From: Anaeromyxobacter dehalogenans 2CP-1
GTDB lineage: Bacteria > Myxococcota > Myxococcia > Myxococcales > Anaeromyxobacteraceae
Reading direction: 5' to 3'
Assembly (NCBI RefSeq): GCF_000022145.1
Contig: NC_011891.1
Location: 1,562,001 to 1,626,000 of the forward strand
Length of the DNA: 64,000 bases
This document shows positions 1 through 8,292 of the stretch, piece after piece; position 1 is the first letter of the stretch, and every line of letters begins with the position of its first letter. A program made the position numbers and the translations under genes. The notes under the pieces are model-generated. The model was not told the DNA's origin. It worked only from the letters and a program-made list of their open reading frames with translations, and made no database searches.

Positions 1-52
1 GGTCGTGCGCGCGGCCGGGCGGAGACGCCCGGCCGTCGTGTTCTCCGGCCCG

Positions 53-940
53 TCAGGCCTCCACGCGCAGCAGCTGGGCGCCGAGCAGGAGCTGATCGCC
101 GGGCGCGATCTCGGTCGGCGCCGAGATGCGCACGAACGTCCCGTTGGAGCTGCCCAGGTCCACCAGCGTGACCGCGTCGCCGCGCACGTCGATGCGCGCG
201 TGGCGGGCCGAGACGTAGCGGTCGGACGGGAAGCTGATGCGCCCGGCCTCGCGCCCGATCGCGTTCTCGCCCTCGTGCAGCGGGACGACCTCGCCCTGCC
301 CGCCGCCCTCCAGGAGCTGCGACAGGCGGAAGCGGCAGCCCGGATCCGGGGCCCCCCAGCTCCGGACGCCGTGCACCGCGGCGGGCGGGCGCGGGAGCGG
401 CTCGAGCCGGAGGAGCTGGCGCCCGACCCGGATCTCCTCGCCGACCGCCAGCCGGTGCGGGCGGCGGATGCGGACGAACGTGCCGTTCACGCTGCCCAGG
501 TCCTCCACCCGCAGCGCGGTGCCCTGCACGCGGAAGCAGGCGTGGCGCGGCGAGACGCTCGGGTCGTCCGGGATCCGGATCTCGCCCTCGGTGCGCCCGC
601 ACACCGCCTCCGGCGCCGGCACCCCGTACTCGGCGCCGGGGAGCCCGTCGGTGCGGACCGCGGCGAGCCGGAAGGACGGCGGCGGCGGGCCGGCGATGCC
701 GGAGGCGGTGGGCGCCGCGTGCGGATCGTCGGGCCGGGCCGCGGCGGCGGCCCCGCAGCGCGCGCAGAACCGGTCCACCGGCTCGAGCCCGGCGCCGCAG
801 CCGCCGCAGCGCCGGCCCGGCGCGGCGGGCGGCTCGGCCGCCGGCCCGGGGGCGCGCAGCGACAGCCCGCACTGCTGGCAGAACGCCGCCGCCGCCCCGT
901 TCTCACGTCCGCACCGCGGGCACGCCGCGTCCCTCGCCAT
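53..940 (-). CDS. Zinc-ribbon and tandem FHA domain protein
   Basis: Predicted cytoplasmic phosphopeptide-binding adaptor of 295 residues. Two zinc ribbons come first (Cys7, 10, 21, 24 and Cys45, 48, 59, 62), then two forkhead-associated domains at about 105-180 and 215-295. Both FHA domains keep the phosphothreonine-pocket signature: GR, S-x-R/x-H (SPRHA at 130-134, SARHA at 244-248) and a DLGS-[VS]-NGTF loop. FHA domains bind phosphothreonine, so a Ser/Thr kinase partner elsewhere is likely; none is encoded here. The start at 940 puts the first zinc ribbon at the N-terminus; an upstream in-frame ATG at 1036 would add 32 low-complexity residues. A related protein lies at 1526-2668 on the same strand. 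The domain call is firm, the partner unknown. Confidence 0.85.
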   Translation of the reverse strand: MARDAACPRCGRENGAAAAFCQQCGLSLRAPGPAAEPPAAPGRRCGGCGAGLEPVDRFCARCGAAAAARPDDPHAAPTASGIAGPPPPSFRLAAVRTDGLPGAEYGVPAPEAVCGRTEGEIRIPDDPSVSPRHACFRVQGTALRVEDLGSVNGTFVRIRRPHRLAVGEEIRVGRQLLRLEPLPRPPAAVHGVRSWGAPDPGCRFRLSQLLEGGGQGEVVPLHEGENAIGREAGRISFPSDRYVSARHARIDVRGDAVTLVDLGSSNGTFVRISAPTEIAPGDQLLLGAQLLRVEA

Positions 941-1030
941 GCGGCGCATTCCGCCACGCCCATCGCCATGGGTCAACGCGGGTACCGGGAACGCGGGACG
1001 CGTGGACGTGCGGCGCGGTGCGCGCCGGGC

Positions 1031-1036
1031 TACCAT
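1031..1036 (+). promoter_or_regulatory. -10 element abutting a start codon
   Basis: TACCAT lies 6 nt before the GTG at 1043. No good -35 is seen. The spacing would put the transcription start on or next to the start codon (inference). Confidence 0.4.
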
Positions 1037-1042
1037 CCGGCG

Positions 1043-1198
1043 GTGCCCACCCGCCGCCGCGGTCCGTTCTGGTTCTTCGTGCTGGCGATGGCGGTCGCGC
1101 TCGCCGGCGGCCTCGCCATCGTCGTCCTGGCGCGCCGGAGCGCGGCGGAGCGCCAGCTCCGGTACCGCGCGCCGGCGCCCGCGGAGCCGGCGCGCTGA
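1043..1198 (+). CDS. Small single-pass membrane protein
   Basis: A 51-residue frame with a GTG start. A basic N-terminus (PTRRR) is followed by one strongly hydrophobic segment at about residues 8-30 and a charged tail ending in Ala/Pro. It occupies the gap between two minus-strand genes and ends one base before the stop of the thiamine-binding-family gene. There is no Shine-Dalgarno sequence; a TACCAT hexamer sits 6 nt upstream, suggesting a leaderless mRNA. The family is not recognised. The frame could be chance in such GC-rich DNA, but hydrophobic topology plus promoter makes a real gene more likely than not. Confidence 0.5.
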   Translation: MPTRRRGPFWFFVLAMAVALAGGLAIVVLARRSAAERQLRYRAPAPAEPAR

Positions 1199-1199
1199 G

Positions 1200-1502
1200 C
1201 TACTTCAGCTTCTCCTCCACCGACCGCACCTTCCCCGCGATGCTGTGGTCCGGCCGGTCCCGCCGGTCGTCGATCTGGATCGACGTCGAGACCCGGACGG
1301 CCCCCTCGGTGAACGGGTGCTCGTGCATCCGGCGCACGACCGCCAGGATCTCGTCGAGGTCGCCCTCGATGAGCGTTCCCATGGCGGTGAGCTGGCTGGT
1401 GAGCCGGGTGCCGCGGAGGATCCGCTCCACCCCGGCGACCCAGCGCGACACGCTCGGCGTCGCGGTGCCGAGCGGGGTGATCGCGACGAACACGACGGCC
1501 AT
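1200..1502 (-). CDS. MTH1187/DUF77 family (thiamine-binding-like) protein
   Basis: A 100-residue protein of the MTH1187/YkoF-like family (Pfam Thiamine_BP). It has the family's short ferredoxin-like pattern: N-terminal strand MAVVFVAITPLG, the central TAMGTLIEGDLDEILAVVRRMHE segment (a TxMGT-type motif at about 46-51), and a C-terminal strand with 'VSTSIQIDDR'. Members bind thiamine or related compounds, but the cellular role is unclear. The start is supported by a GAGGAG ribosome site 7 nt upstream. It lies 23 bp downstream of the FHA gene at 1526-2668 and may be cotranscribed with it; thiamine genes in this window are 40 kb away. Confidence 0.8.
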   Translation of the reverse strand: MAVVFVAITPLGTATPSVSRWVAGVERILRGTRLTSQLTAMGTLIEGDLDEILAVVRRMHEHPFTEGAVRVSTSIQIDDRRDRPDHSIAGKVRSVEEKLK

Positions 1503-1525
1503 GGTTCGCTCCTCCTCGGCGGCCC

Positions 1526-2668
1526 TCAGGGATCCGCGACCGCGCTCACGCGCAGCACCGTCCGGCCCAGGCGCACCGCGTCGCCCTCGCGGAGCTCGCG
1601 CTCGCCGTGCGGCGGGACGCGCGCGAACGTCCCGGTGGCGGAGCCGAGGTCGCGCAGGCGAGCGGTCCCGTCCGCCTCGATGCGCAGCTCGGCGTGCGCC
1701 GGCGCGATCGACGGGTCGTCGCCCAGCGACACCGCCGCGCCGGCCCGGCCCACGGTGATCGACGGCCCGCTGCGCACCCAGGTGCGCCCGGGCACGCCGC
1801 CCTCCAGCAGCTCCTCCACGGCCACCGCCGGCGGCGGCGGGCGCGGAGAGCCGATGCGCCGGGTGCCGTCGGCCGCGGGCAGCGGCGGCGGCGGCAGCGG
1901 CCCGGCGTAGCGGAGCAGCCGGCCGCCCACCGCGAACGGATCGCCGGGGCGGAGCGAGGCGGGGTGGCCGCGCAGTCGCACCAGCACGCCGCCCGGCGCG
2001 CCCTCGTCGCGGACCAGCAGCGCGCCGTCGCGGAACAGGAACGTGGCGTGGCGGTCGCCGATCGACGGGTCGTCGGCGAGGCGGAGCGCGCCCTCGCTGC
2101 GGCCGGCCACGGTGGTGGGGCGGGCCAGGCGGAACGGCGCGCGCGCCGGCCCGGGGCTCGGCTCGGGCACCAGCTCCACGCGGCCGGGCGCGAGCGGGGG
2201 CACCGCCGGGGACGGCGGAGGCGGGGCCGCGGCGGGGCGCGGGTCGGGCCGGAGCGCGGCCCGGATGGCGGAGGCCGGAATGAAGCGGGTGGCGGCGGCG
2301 CCGGCGCGACCGAGGGCGTGCACGAGCGGTGAACCGGGCGCGGGCGGCGCGGGGGCGGGCGGGGCGCTCGCCCGCGCAGGGGCCGGGGCCGCCGGCGCGG
2401 GGGCGGGTGCGGCGGTCCGCGCCCGAGGGGCCGGGGCGACCGGAGCCGGCGCCGGCGGGTTCGGGCCGCCGGTCGGCGGCGGCTCGCCCGCCCCGAGCGG
2501 CTTGCCGCAGGCGGAGCAGGCCCGGGCGCCCGGCTCGTTGTACGCGTCGCAGGCGCGGCAGACCACGCCGAGGATGCCGGTGAGCCGGCCGAACTCGAGC
2601 TCGCGGCCGCACGCCGGGCACCGGTCCATGGTGGCGTCGAGCGCCGCGCCGCAGCCTTCGCAGGTCAT
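1526..2668 (-). CDS. Zinc-ribbon protein with two degenerate FHA domains
   Basis: A 380-residue protein. Cys3/6/17/20 form one zinc ribbon and a second set (VCRACD...CSACG) follows near residues 36-55. A long Pro/Ala linker (about 60-170) leads to two FHA-like domains. The first (about 185-255) keeps GR and a DRHA segment but has GGVLVR where FHA domains carry NGT. The second (about 300-380) has APAHA and SATGTF, so the pocket Ser and Asn are replaced. Phosphothreonine binding may therefore be weak or lost (inference). The start is set by a GGAGAGG ribosome site. It shares architecture with the protein at 53-940 and probably arose by duplication. Confidence 0.8.
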   Translation of the reverse strand: MTCEGCGAALDATMDRCPACGRELEFGRLTGILGVVCRACDAYNEPGARACSACGKPLGAGEPPPTGGPNPPAPAPVAPAPRARTAAPAPAPAAPAPARASAPPAPAPPAPGSPLVHALGRAGAAATRFIPASAIRAALRPDPRPAAAPPPPSPAVPPLAPGRVELVPEPSPGPARAPFRLARPTTVAGRSEGALRLADDPSIGDRHATFLFRDGALLVRDEGAPGGVLVRLRGHPASLRPGDPFAVGGRLLRYAGPLPPPPLPAADGTRRIGSPRPPPPAVAVEELLEGGVPGRTWVRSGPSITVGRAGAAVSLGDDPSIAPAHAELRIEADGTARLRDLGSATGTFARVPPHGERELREGDAVRLGRTVLRVSAVADP

Positions 2669-2921
2669 CCCGTCGCCTCTCCTGGCCCGGCGCGACGTTA
2701 CCGCGCGCTGCCGGGGGACCTCAACGTCCGGTGCAGGCCGGGCCCGGGTCCAGACCACGCTGCCGCCCGCCTCCGCCGGGCCGGACGGCCCGCCGGGCGC
2801 CTCCCGCCGTCGCCCAGGGGGGACGCCCGCGACCCATCCCGGCGCCCGGTGCGTCCGCGGGTCATGGCACCGGGTGGCGCGCCGCGTTACGGGATCTGAG
2901 ATGATGGGCAGGCTCACAGGC

Positions 2922-2951
2922 TTGCCGCACTCCGACGCGACCCGTTACGCT
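2922..2951 (+). promoter_or_regulatory. Sigma70-type promoter of rel
   Basis: TTGCCG (2922-2927), an 18-bp spacer and TACGCT (2946-2951). Transcription would begin about 5 nt before the TTG at 2964, giving an almost leaderless message. Confidence 0.55.
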
Positions 2952-2963
2952 GGCCCTTCGACC

Positions 2964-5141
2964 TTGCTCAGGCTCAACGACATCCTGGACCGGGTATCCG
3001 GCTACCACCCCGATCCCGATCTCGACCTGATCAAGAAGGCCTACGTCTACAGCGCCAAGGTCCACCAGGGGCAGATCCGCAAATCGGGCGAGCCGTACCT
3101 GGTGCATCCGCTGGAGGTCGCGGGCATCCTCGCCGAGCTGAAGCTGGACGAGTCGTCGGTGGTGACCGGGCTGCTGCACGACACCATCGAGGACACCCTC
3201 GCCACGAAGAAGGAGATCTCCGAGCTGTTCGGCCCGGAGATCGCCGACCTGGTGGACGGGGTCACCAAGCTCTCGCAGTTCACCGCCGCCAACACCCAGG
3301 AGGAGAAGCAGGCGGAGAACTTCCGCAAGATGGTGGTGGCGATGGCGAAGGACATCCGCGTGCTGCTGGTGAAGCTCGCGGACCGCACCCACAACATGCG
3401 GACGCTCGACGCGATGAAGCCGGAGTCGCAGGAGCGCATCGCCCGCGAGACGCTGGACATCTACGCGCCGCTCGCGAACCGGCTCGGCATCCAGTGGATC
3501 AAGACCGAGCTGGAGGAGCTGTCGTTCAAGTACCTGCGCCCGGGCGACTACTCCGAGCTGAACGAGAAGGTCTCGGTGCGCGCCCGCGAGAAGGAGCGGT
3601 TCGTCGCGGAGGTGGTGGAGATCATCCGCCGCCGGCTGGCCGAGGCCGGCATGCAGGCCGACGTCTCCGGGCGCGTGAAGCACGTCTACTCGATCTACCG
3701 GAAGATGCGGCAGCTCGACGTGGACTTCGAGCAGATCCAGGACGTGGTCGGGTTCCGCGTCATCGTGGACACGGTGGCGGAGTGCTACGAGTCGCTCGGG
3801 TTCGTGCACTCGCTGTGGAAGCCGGTGCCGGGCCGCTTCAAGGACTACATCGCCATCCCGAAGCCCAACCTGTACCAGTCGCTCCACACCACCGTGGTCG
3901 GCCCGGCGGGCGAGCGCATCGAGGTGCAGATCCGCACCCGCGAGATGCACCGCATCGCCGAGGAGGGCGTGGCGGCGCACTGGGCCTACAAGGAGAAGGG
4001 GCGCGACGGGAAGGGCGCGGAGCTGTCGCGCAAGGACGCGGCGTCGTTCGGCTGGCTCCGCCAGCTGGTGGAGTTCCAGCGCGACCTCGCCGACCCGCGC
4101 GAGTTCCTGGAGACCGTCAAGGTCGACCTGTTCTCCGACGAGGTGTTCGTCTTCACGCCGAAGGGCGCGGTGAAGAGCCTGCCGCGCGGCGCCACGCCGG
4201 TGGACTTCGCCTACACCATCCACTCGGAGATCGGCGAGCACACCGTCGGCGCCAAGGTGAACGGCAAGCTCGTCCCGCTCCGCTACACGCTCAAGAACGG
4301 CGACACGATCGAGATCCTCACCAGCCCGAACGCGCACCCGTCCAAGGACTGGCTCACCTTCGTCAAGACCAGCCGCGCCCAGGCCCGCATCCGCCAGTTC
4401 ATCCGGCAGGCCGAGCACCGGCGCTCGGTGGAGATCGGGCGCGACATCGCCGAGCGCGAGCTGCGCCGCTTCGGCGTCACGCTCAACAAGCTGCAGAAGG
4501 GCGGCGAGCTGGAGAAGGCGGCGCAGGCGCTCGGGTACCGGGTGGCGGACGACGTGCTCGCCGCGGTCGGCTACGGCAAGGTGTCGCCGGGGCAGCTCCT
4601 GCAGCAGGTGCTCCCGCCCGACCGGCTCGCCGAGCCGCCGCCGCCCGCCGAGGCGGCGCCCACCAGCCGCATCACCGAGCTGTTCCGGAAGATGGCGCGC
4701 CGCCCGACCGAGGGCGTCCGCATCAACGGCATCGACGACGTGCTGGTCCGCTACGGCAAGTGCTGCAACCCGGTGCCCGGCGACGCCATCGTGGGCTTCA
4801 TCACCCGCGGGCGCGGCGTGACCGTGCACACCGCCTCGTGCGACAAGGTGCTGGGCATCGACCCGGAGCGGCGCGTGGACGTGGCCTGGGACGTGCGCGG
4901 CGACTTCAAGCGCCCGGTCTCGCTGCGGGTCATCACCACCGATCGCCCCGGCATCCTCGCCAAGATCTCGCAGACGTTCAGCGAGGCCGGCGTGAACATC
5001 TCGCAGGCGAGCTGCCGCACCACGCCGGGCGAGCGCGCGGTGAACGACTTCGAGGTCACCATCGGCGACCTGAAGCAGCTCAACTCGGTGATCCGCAGCA
5101 TCGAACGGATCGAGGGCGTGCAGTCGGTCCAGCGCGTCTGA
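2964..5141 (+). CDS. rel: Bifunctional (p)ppGpp synthetase/hydrolase (Rel/SpoT)
   Basis: A 725-residue cytoplasmic stringent-response enzyme that makes (p)ppGpp from ATP and GDP/GTP and hydrolyses it. The N-terminal HD hydrolase domain is intact (HPLEVAGIL, then HDTIEDT with His72-Asp73). The synthetase domain carries R291-F-K-D294 followed by YIAIPKPNLYQSLHT; the RxKD form, rather than ExDD, is typical of bifunctional enzymes. A TGS domain follows at about 387-448, a Cys-containing regulatory segment (YGKCCNPVPGD) near 597, and an ACT domain at about 650-720. The TTG start is chosen because it gives the usual family N-terminus (LRLNDILDRVSGYHPDPDLD) and sits just after a promoter; an in-frame ATG at 2901 lies upstream of that promoter. 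Single gene with its own promoter. Confidence 0.95.
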   Translation: MLRLNDILDRVSGYHPDPDLDLIKKAYVYSAKVHQGQIRKSGEPYLVHPLEVAGILAELKLDESSVVTGLLHDTIEDTLATKKEISELFGPEIADLVDGVTKLSQFTAANTQEEKQAENFRKMVVAMAKDIRVLLVKLADRTHNMRTLDAMKPESQERIARETLDIYAPLANRLGIQWIKTELEELSFKYLRPGDYSELNEKVSVRAREKERFVAEVVEIIRRRLAEAGMQADVSGRVKHVYSIYRKMRQLDVDFEQIQDVVGFRVIVDTVAECYESLGFVHSLWKPVPGRFKDYIAIPKPNLYQSLHTTVVGPAGERIEVQIRTREMHRIAEEGVAAHWAYKEKGRDGKGAELSRKDAASFGWLRQLVEFQRDLADPREFLETVKVDLFSDEVFVFTPKGAVKSLPRGATPVDFAYTIHSEIGEHTVGAKVNGKLVPLRYTLKNGDTIEILTSPNAHPSKDWLTFVKTSRAQARIRQFIRQAEHRRSVEIGRDIAERELRRFGVTLNKLQKGGELEKAAQALGYRVADDVLAAVGYGKVSPGQLLQQVLPPDRLAEPPPPAEAAPTSRITELFRKMARRPTEGVRINGIDDVLVRYGKCCNPVPGDAIVGFITRGRGVTVHTASCDKVLGIDPERRVDVAWDVRGDFKRPVSLRVITTDRPGILAKISQTFSEAGVNISQASCRTTPGERAVNDFEVTIGDLKQLNSVIRSIERIEGVQSVQRV

Positions 5142-5160
5142 GGTGGCCCCCGCCGGCGCG

Positions 5161-5189
5161 TTGCCGGGGCCGCCGCGCGCGGGTAGGGT
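5161..5189 (+). promoter_or_regulatory. Sigma70-type promoter of ridA
   Basis: TTGCCG (5161-5166), a 17-bp spacer and TAGGGT (5184-5189), with only 7 nt before the ATG. This is the clearest leaderless promoter in the window. Confidence 0.65.
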
Positions 5190-5196
5190 GCCGCGC

Positions 5197-5583
5197 ATGA
5201 AGACCCCCATCGCGACGGACGGCGCCCCGAAGGCCATCGGCCCCTACAGCCAGGGCGTCGAGGCGCGCGGCAACCGCACGCTCTACTTCTCCGGTCAGAT
5301 CCCGCTCGACCCGGCCACCGGCGAGCTGGTGAAGGGCACCATCGAGGAGGAGACGGCGCGCGCGCTCGGGAACCTGCGCGCGGCGCTCGCCGCCGCCGGC
5401 GCCGGCCCGGAGCACGTGGTGAAGACCACCGTGTTCCTCGCCGACCTCGGGGACTTCGCGAGGATGAACGCCGAGTACGCGAAGCACTTCCCCGCGCCGG
5501 CGCCGGCCCGCTCCACCGTGCAGGTGGCCGGGCTCCCCCGCGGCGCGCGCGTGGAGATCGAGGCGATCGCGGTCGTCGACTGA
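5197..5583 (+). CDS. ridA: RidA family enamine/imine deaminase
   Basis: A 128-residue YjgF/YER057c/UK114 protein that hydrolyses reactive 2-aminoacrylate and other enamines/imines produced by PLP enzymes. It shows the family start (KAIGPYSQGVEA), the YFSGQIPLDPATGE motif, and PARSTVQVAGLPRGARVEIEA with Arg105, the substrate-carboxylate ligand, and Glu120. Length is exactly typical for the trimeric family. It has its own promoter 7 nt from the start codon and no Shine-Dalgarno sequence. It ends 9 bp before the stop codon of the convergent kamA gene. Confidence 0.93.
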   Translation: MKTPIATDGAPKAIGPYSQGVEARGNRTLYFSGQIPLDPATGELVKGTIEEETARALGNLRAALAAAGAGPEHVVKTTVFLADLGDFARMNAEYAKHFPAPAPARSTVQVAGLPRGARVEIEAIAVVD

Positions 5584-5592
5584 CGGCGCGGG

Positions 5593-6840
5593 CTACGGCT
5601 CGACGTACTCGAACTGCTTGCCGGCGAAGTTGCGGAGCACCCAGCGCTTCCCCTCGTGGGAGACCACGTACTCGGGGTTCACCGGGATCTTTCCGCCGCC
5701 GTTCGGCGCGTCCACCACGAACTGCGGCACCGCCAGCCCGGAGGTGTGGCCGCGGAGCGCCTCGATGATGCGGATGCCGGCCTCGACCGGCGTGCGGAAG
5801 TGGCTGATGCCGCGCGCCAGGTCGCACTGGTAGATGTAGTAGGGCCGGATCCGCATGAGCAGGAGCTTGTGGTTCAGCTCCTTCACCACCGCCGGATCGT
5901 CGTTCACGCCCTTCAGCAGCACCATCTGGTTGCCGATGACGCAGCCGGCGTCGGCGAGGCGGCGGGCCGCCTCGAACGCCTCGGCGGTGCACTCCTTCGG
6001 ATGGTTGAAGTGCGTGTTCACGTAGACCGGGTGGTGCCGGCGCAGCATGTACACGAAGTCGTCGGTCACGCGCTGCGGCAGCGTGACGAGGTTGCGCGTT
6101 CCGAGCCGGAAGATCTCCACGTGCGGGATGGCCCGGAGCCGGCCGAGGATGTGGTCGAGCCGGTCGTCGGAGAGCGACAGCGGGTCGCCGCCGGAGATCA
6201 CCACGTCGCGGATCTCGGTGTGCTGCGCGATGTACGCGAGCGACTCCTCGATCTGCCGCTTGGCCGCGGCGCTGGTCGGGTCGGAGACCTTCCGCTTGCG
6301 GGTGCAGTGGCGGCAGTACACCGGGCAGTTGTGCGTCGTGTAGAACAGCACTCGGTCCGGGTAGCGGTGCGTGATGCCGGGCACCGGCATGTCCCGCTCC
6401 TCCGCGAGCGGGTCCTCGAGATCGGAGGCGAGGATGTTGAGCTCGCCCATCGTCGGCACCGACTGGAGGCGGATGGGGCAGGTCGGGTCCTCGGGGTCCA
6501 TCAGCGCCGCGTAGTACGGCGTGATGCCCATGTGGAACTCGGCCTCGGTCTTCACCGCCGCCTCGCGCTCCTCGGGCGTGACGCGCAGGACGCGCTCGAG
6601 CTGCTCGAGCCGGATGACCCGCTCGCGCTGCTGCCAGTGCCAGTCGTTCCAGAGCGCGTCGGGCACGCCGGCCCAGATCGAGCGCGGGCCGGGCTTGAAC
6701 CGGGACAGCACGTTCGCCACCGGGCGGGGCGCGTCCTCGTGCCGCACCGCCGGGGCCTTCGCCTCCCCGTTCGTCCGGCCGCCGCCGGCCAGCTCCTCGG
6801 TCACCCCGCCGACGTCGCCCATCACCGGAAGATTCGCCAT
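5593..6840 (-). CDS. kamA: L-lysine 2,3-aminomutase (KamA)
   Basis: A 415-residue radical-SAM, PLP-dependent aminomutase converting L-lysine to L-beta-lysine. The [4Fe-4S]/SAM motif CPVYCRHC has Cys172, Cys176 and Cys179. The SGGDPLSLSD glycine-rich motif follows, then THFNHPKECT. The two aspartates that bind the lysine epsilon-amino group in clostridial KamA are present (YQCDLARG and FVVDAPNGGGK), and the GGGK lysine is the expected PLP Schiff-base residue. Length matches the family. The start follows a CTCCTGGAG region, and the gene is divergent from a second KamA homologue at 7084. No beta-lysine acetyltransferase or lysine 5,6-aminomutase lies nearby, so the product's fate is unknown. Confidence 0.92.
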   Translation of the reverse strand: MANLPVMGDVGGVTEELAGGGRTNGEAKAPAVRHEDAPRPVANVLSRFKPGPRSIWAGVPDALWNDWHWQQRERVIRLEQLERVLRVTPEEREAAVKTEAEFHMGITPYYAALMDPEDPTCPIRLQSVPTMGELNILASDLEDPLAEERDMPVPGITHRYPDRVLFYTTHNCPVYCRHCTRKRKVSDPTSAAAKRQIEESLAYIAQHTEIRDVVISGGDPLSLSDDRLDHILGRLRAIPHVEIFRLGTRNLVTLPQRVTDDFVYMLRRHHPVYVNTHFNHPKECTAEAFEAARRLADAGCVIGNQMVLLKGVNDDPAVVKELNHKLLLMRIRPYYIYQCDLARGISHFRTPVEAGIRIIEALRGHTSGLAVPQFVVDAPNGGGKIPVNPEYVVSHEGKRWVLRNFAGKQFEYVEP

Positions 6841-7000
6841 GTCGTGCTCGCTCCAGGAGGCCCGGTCCGGCGGCCCGTTGCCCGCATTGCTTAACAGAGA
6901 GGGCCGCCATTGACATCTGCGACCGCGCCCCGGCGGTGTAGCCGAAAGGGGAGCCCTCGGCCGGAGGGCCGGTCTGGAACCCTGCAGGGCCTCTGGAGGT

Positions 7001-7029
7001 TTGACTCGGCTGCCTGCTGCCGTTACCTT
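7001..7029 (+). promoter_or_regulatory. Promoter of the kamA-like/dedA operon
   Basis: TTGACT (7001-7006), a 17-bp spacer and TACCTT (7024-7029). The expected start near 7036 gives a leader of about 48 nt before the ATG at 7084. The 6841-7083 gap separates the two divergent aminomutase genes. Confidence 0.55.
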
Positions 7030-7083
7030 CCGCGCCTCGCGTGCGCTCCCCCCCGGTCTCCTGAGGCCTGCGCCGCACCCGCG

Positions 7084-8292
7084 ATGACCTGGCGAGAGCT
7101 CTTCCCCGGCACCACCGAGGCCGAGTGGCGCGACTGGCGCTGGCAGCAGCGCCATGCGCTCACCACGGCCGCCGACTTCGAGCGGTTGTTCCCGCTCACC
7201 GACGCCGAGCGCCGCGGCTTCGCGCTCGCCGCCGGCCACACCCGCGTGGCCGCGACGCCGTACTACGCCTCGCTCGTCGACCGCGACCACCCGGCCTGCC
7301 CGATCCGGCTGCAGGTCATGCCGTCGGCGGCCGAGGCGGTGCCCGCGCCGGGCGACCTCGACGATCCCATCGGCGAGGAGCCGCACCGCCCGGTGCGCGC
7401 CATCGTCCACAAGTACCCGGACCGCGCGCTCTTCCTGGCGGTGGACCGCTGCGCGGTCTACTGCCGCCACTGCACCCGCCGGCGCATCACCTTCAGCGAC
7501 GACGAGGGCGGCTTCGACCGCGCCGCGGTGGAGGAGGGGATCGCCTGGGTGCGCGCGCACCGCGAGGTGCGCGACGTGATCGTCTCCGGCGGCGACCCGC
7601 TCTCGCTCTCCGATCAGAAGCTCGACGGGATCCTGGCGGGGCTCCGGGCCATCCCGCACGTGCAGGTGCTCCGCGTCGCCACGCGCGCGCCGGTCACGAA
7701 CCCCATGCGCGTCACCGACGCGCTCGCGGCCGCGCTGCGCCGCCACGCGCCGCTGTTCGTGGTGACGCACTTCAACCATCCGAAGGAGTGCACGCCCGAG
7801 GCGCGCGAGGCCTGCGAGCGGCTGGTGGACCACGGCGTGCCGGTCGAGAACCAGTCGGTGCTGCTGCGCGGCCTGAACTCCTCGGCGCGCATCCTCACCG
7901 ACCTGAACGAGCGCCTGCTCACGTTCCGCGTCCGCCCGTACTACCTGCACCAGGGCGACCTCGCCGCCGGCACCGGACACCTGCGCACGCCGCTCGCGGC
8001 GGGCGTGGCGATCCTCGAGGCGATGCGCGGGCGCACCAGCGGGCTCGCCATCCCGCACCTGGCGGTGGACCTCCCGGGCGGCGGCGGCAAGGTCACGCTG
8101 CAGCCGCAGTACCTCGCGGGGGAAGGCGAGGAGGGCGCGCGGGGCCACTGGCTCCGCAACGGGCGCGGCGAGCGCTACTTCTATCCGGAGCCGCCGGAGC
8201 AGGATTGCACCTGCCCCTACGAGGCGGTCTACTACCCCGCCGACGCGGCCGCGCGAGGCGGCCCGGCGGGCGGGGACGGCGAGGGCGAATGA
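7084..8292 (+). CDS. KamA-family radical-SAM aminomutase (paralogue)
   Basis: A 402-residue relative of the adjacent KamA. It has Cys123-x3-Cys127-x2-Cys130 (CAVYCRHC), SGGDPLSLSD, THFNHPKECT, and GGGGK for PLP. Both substrate-aspartate positions are kept (HQGDLAAG and LAVDLPGGGGK). In glutamate 2,3-aminomutases these positions are Lys and Asn, so a basic amino acid is the expected substrate. The N-terminus is shorter than its neighbour's, and the C-terminus has an extra tail with a CTCPYEAVYYP motif, whose two cysteines could bind metal. It overlaps the DedA gene by ATGA, so the two are translationally coupled. The exact substrate is not determinable here. Confidence 0.85.
   Translation: MTWRELFPGTTEAEWRDWRWQQRHALTTAADFERLFPLTDAERRGFALAAGHTRVAATPYYASLVDRDHPACPIRLQVMPSAAEAVPAPGDLDDPIGEEPHRPVRAIVHKYPDRALFLAVDRCAVYCRHCTRRRITFSDDEGGFDRAAVEEGIAWVRAHREVRDVIVSGGDPLSLSDQKLDGILAGLRAIPHVQVLRVATRAPVTNPMRVTDALAAALRRHAPLFVVTHFNHPKECTPEAREACERLVDHGVPVENQSVLLRGLNSSARILTDLNERLLTFRVRPYYLHQGDLAAGTGHLRTPLAAGVAILEAMRGRTSGLAIPHLAVDLPGGGGKVTLQPQYLAGEGEEGARGHWLRNGRGERYFYPEPPEQDCTCPYEAVYYPADAAARGGPAGGDGEGE

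Noticed and set aside
5-1198. Long plus-strand frame covering the first FHA gene
   Set aside because: It is antisense to a clear FHA protein and has only Arg/Ala/Pro-rich low-complexity sequence; only its last 51 codons (from 1043) look real.
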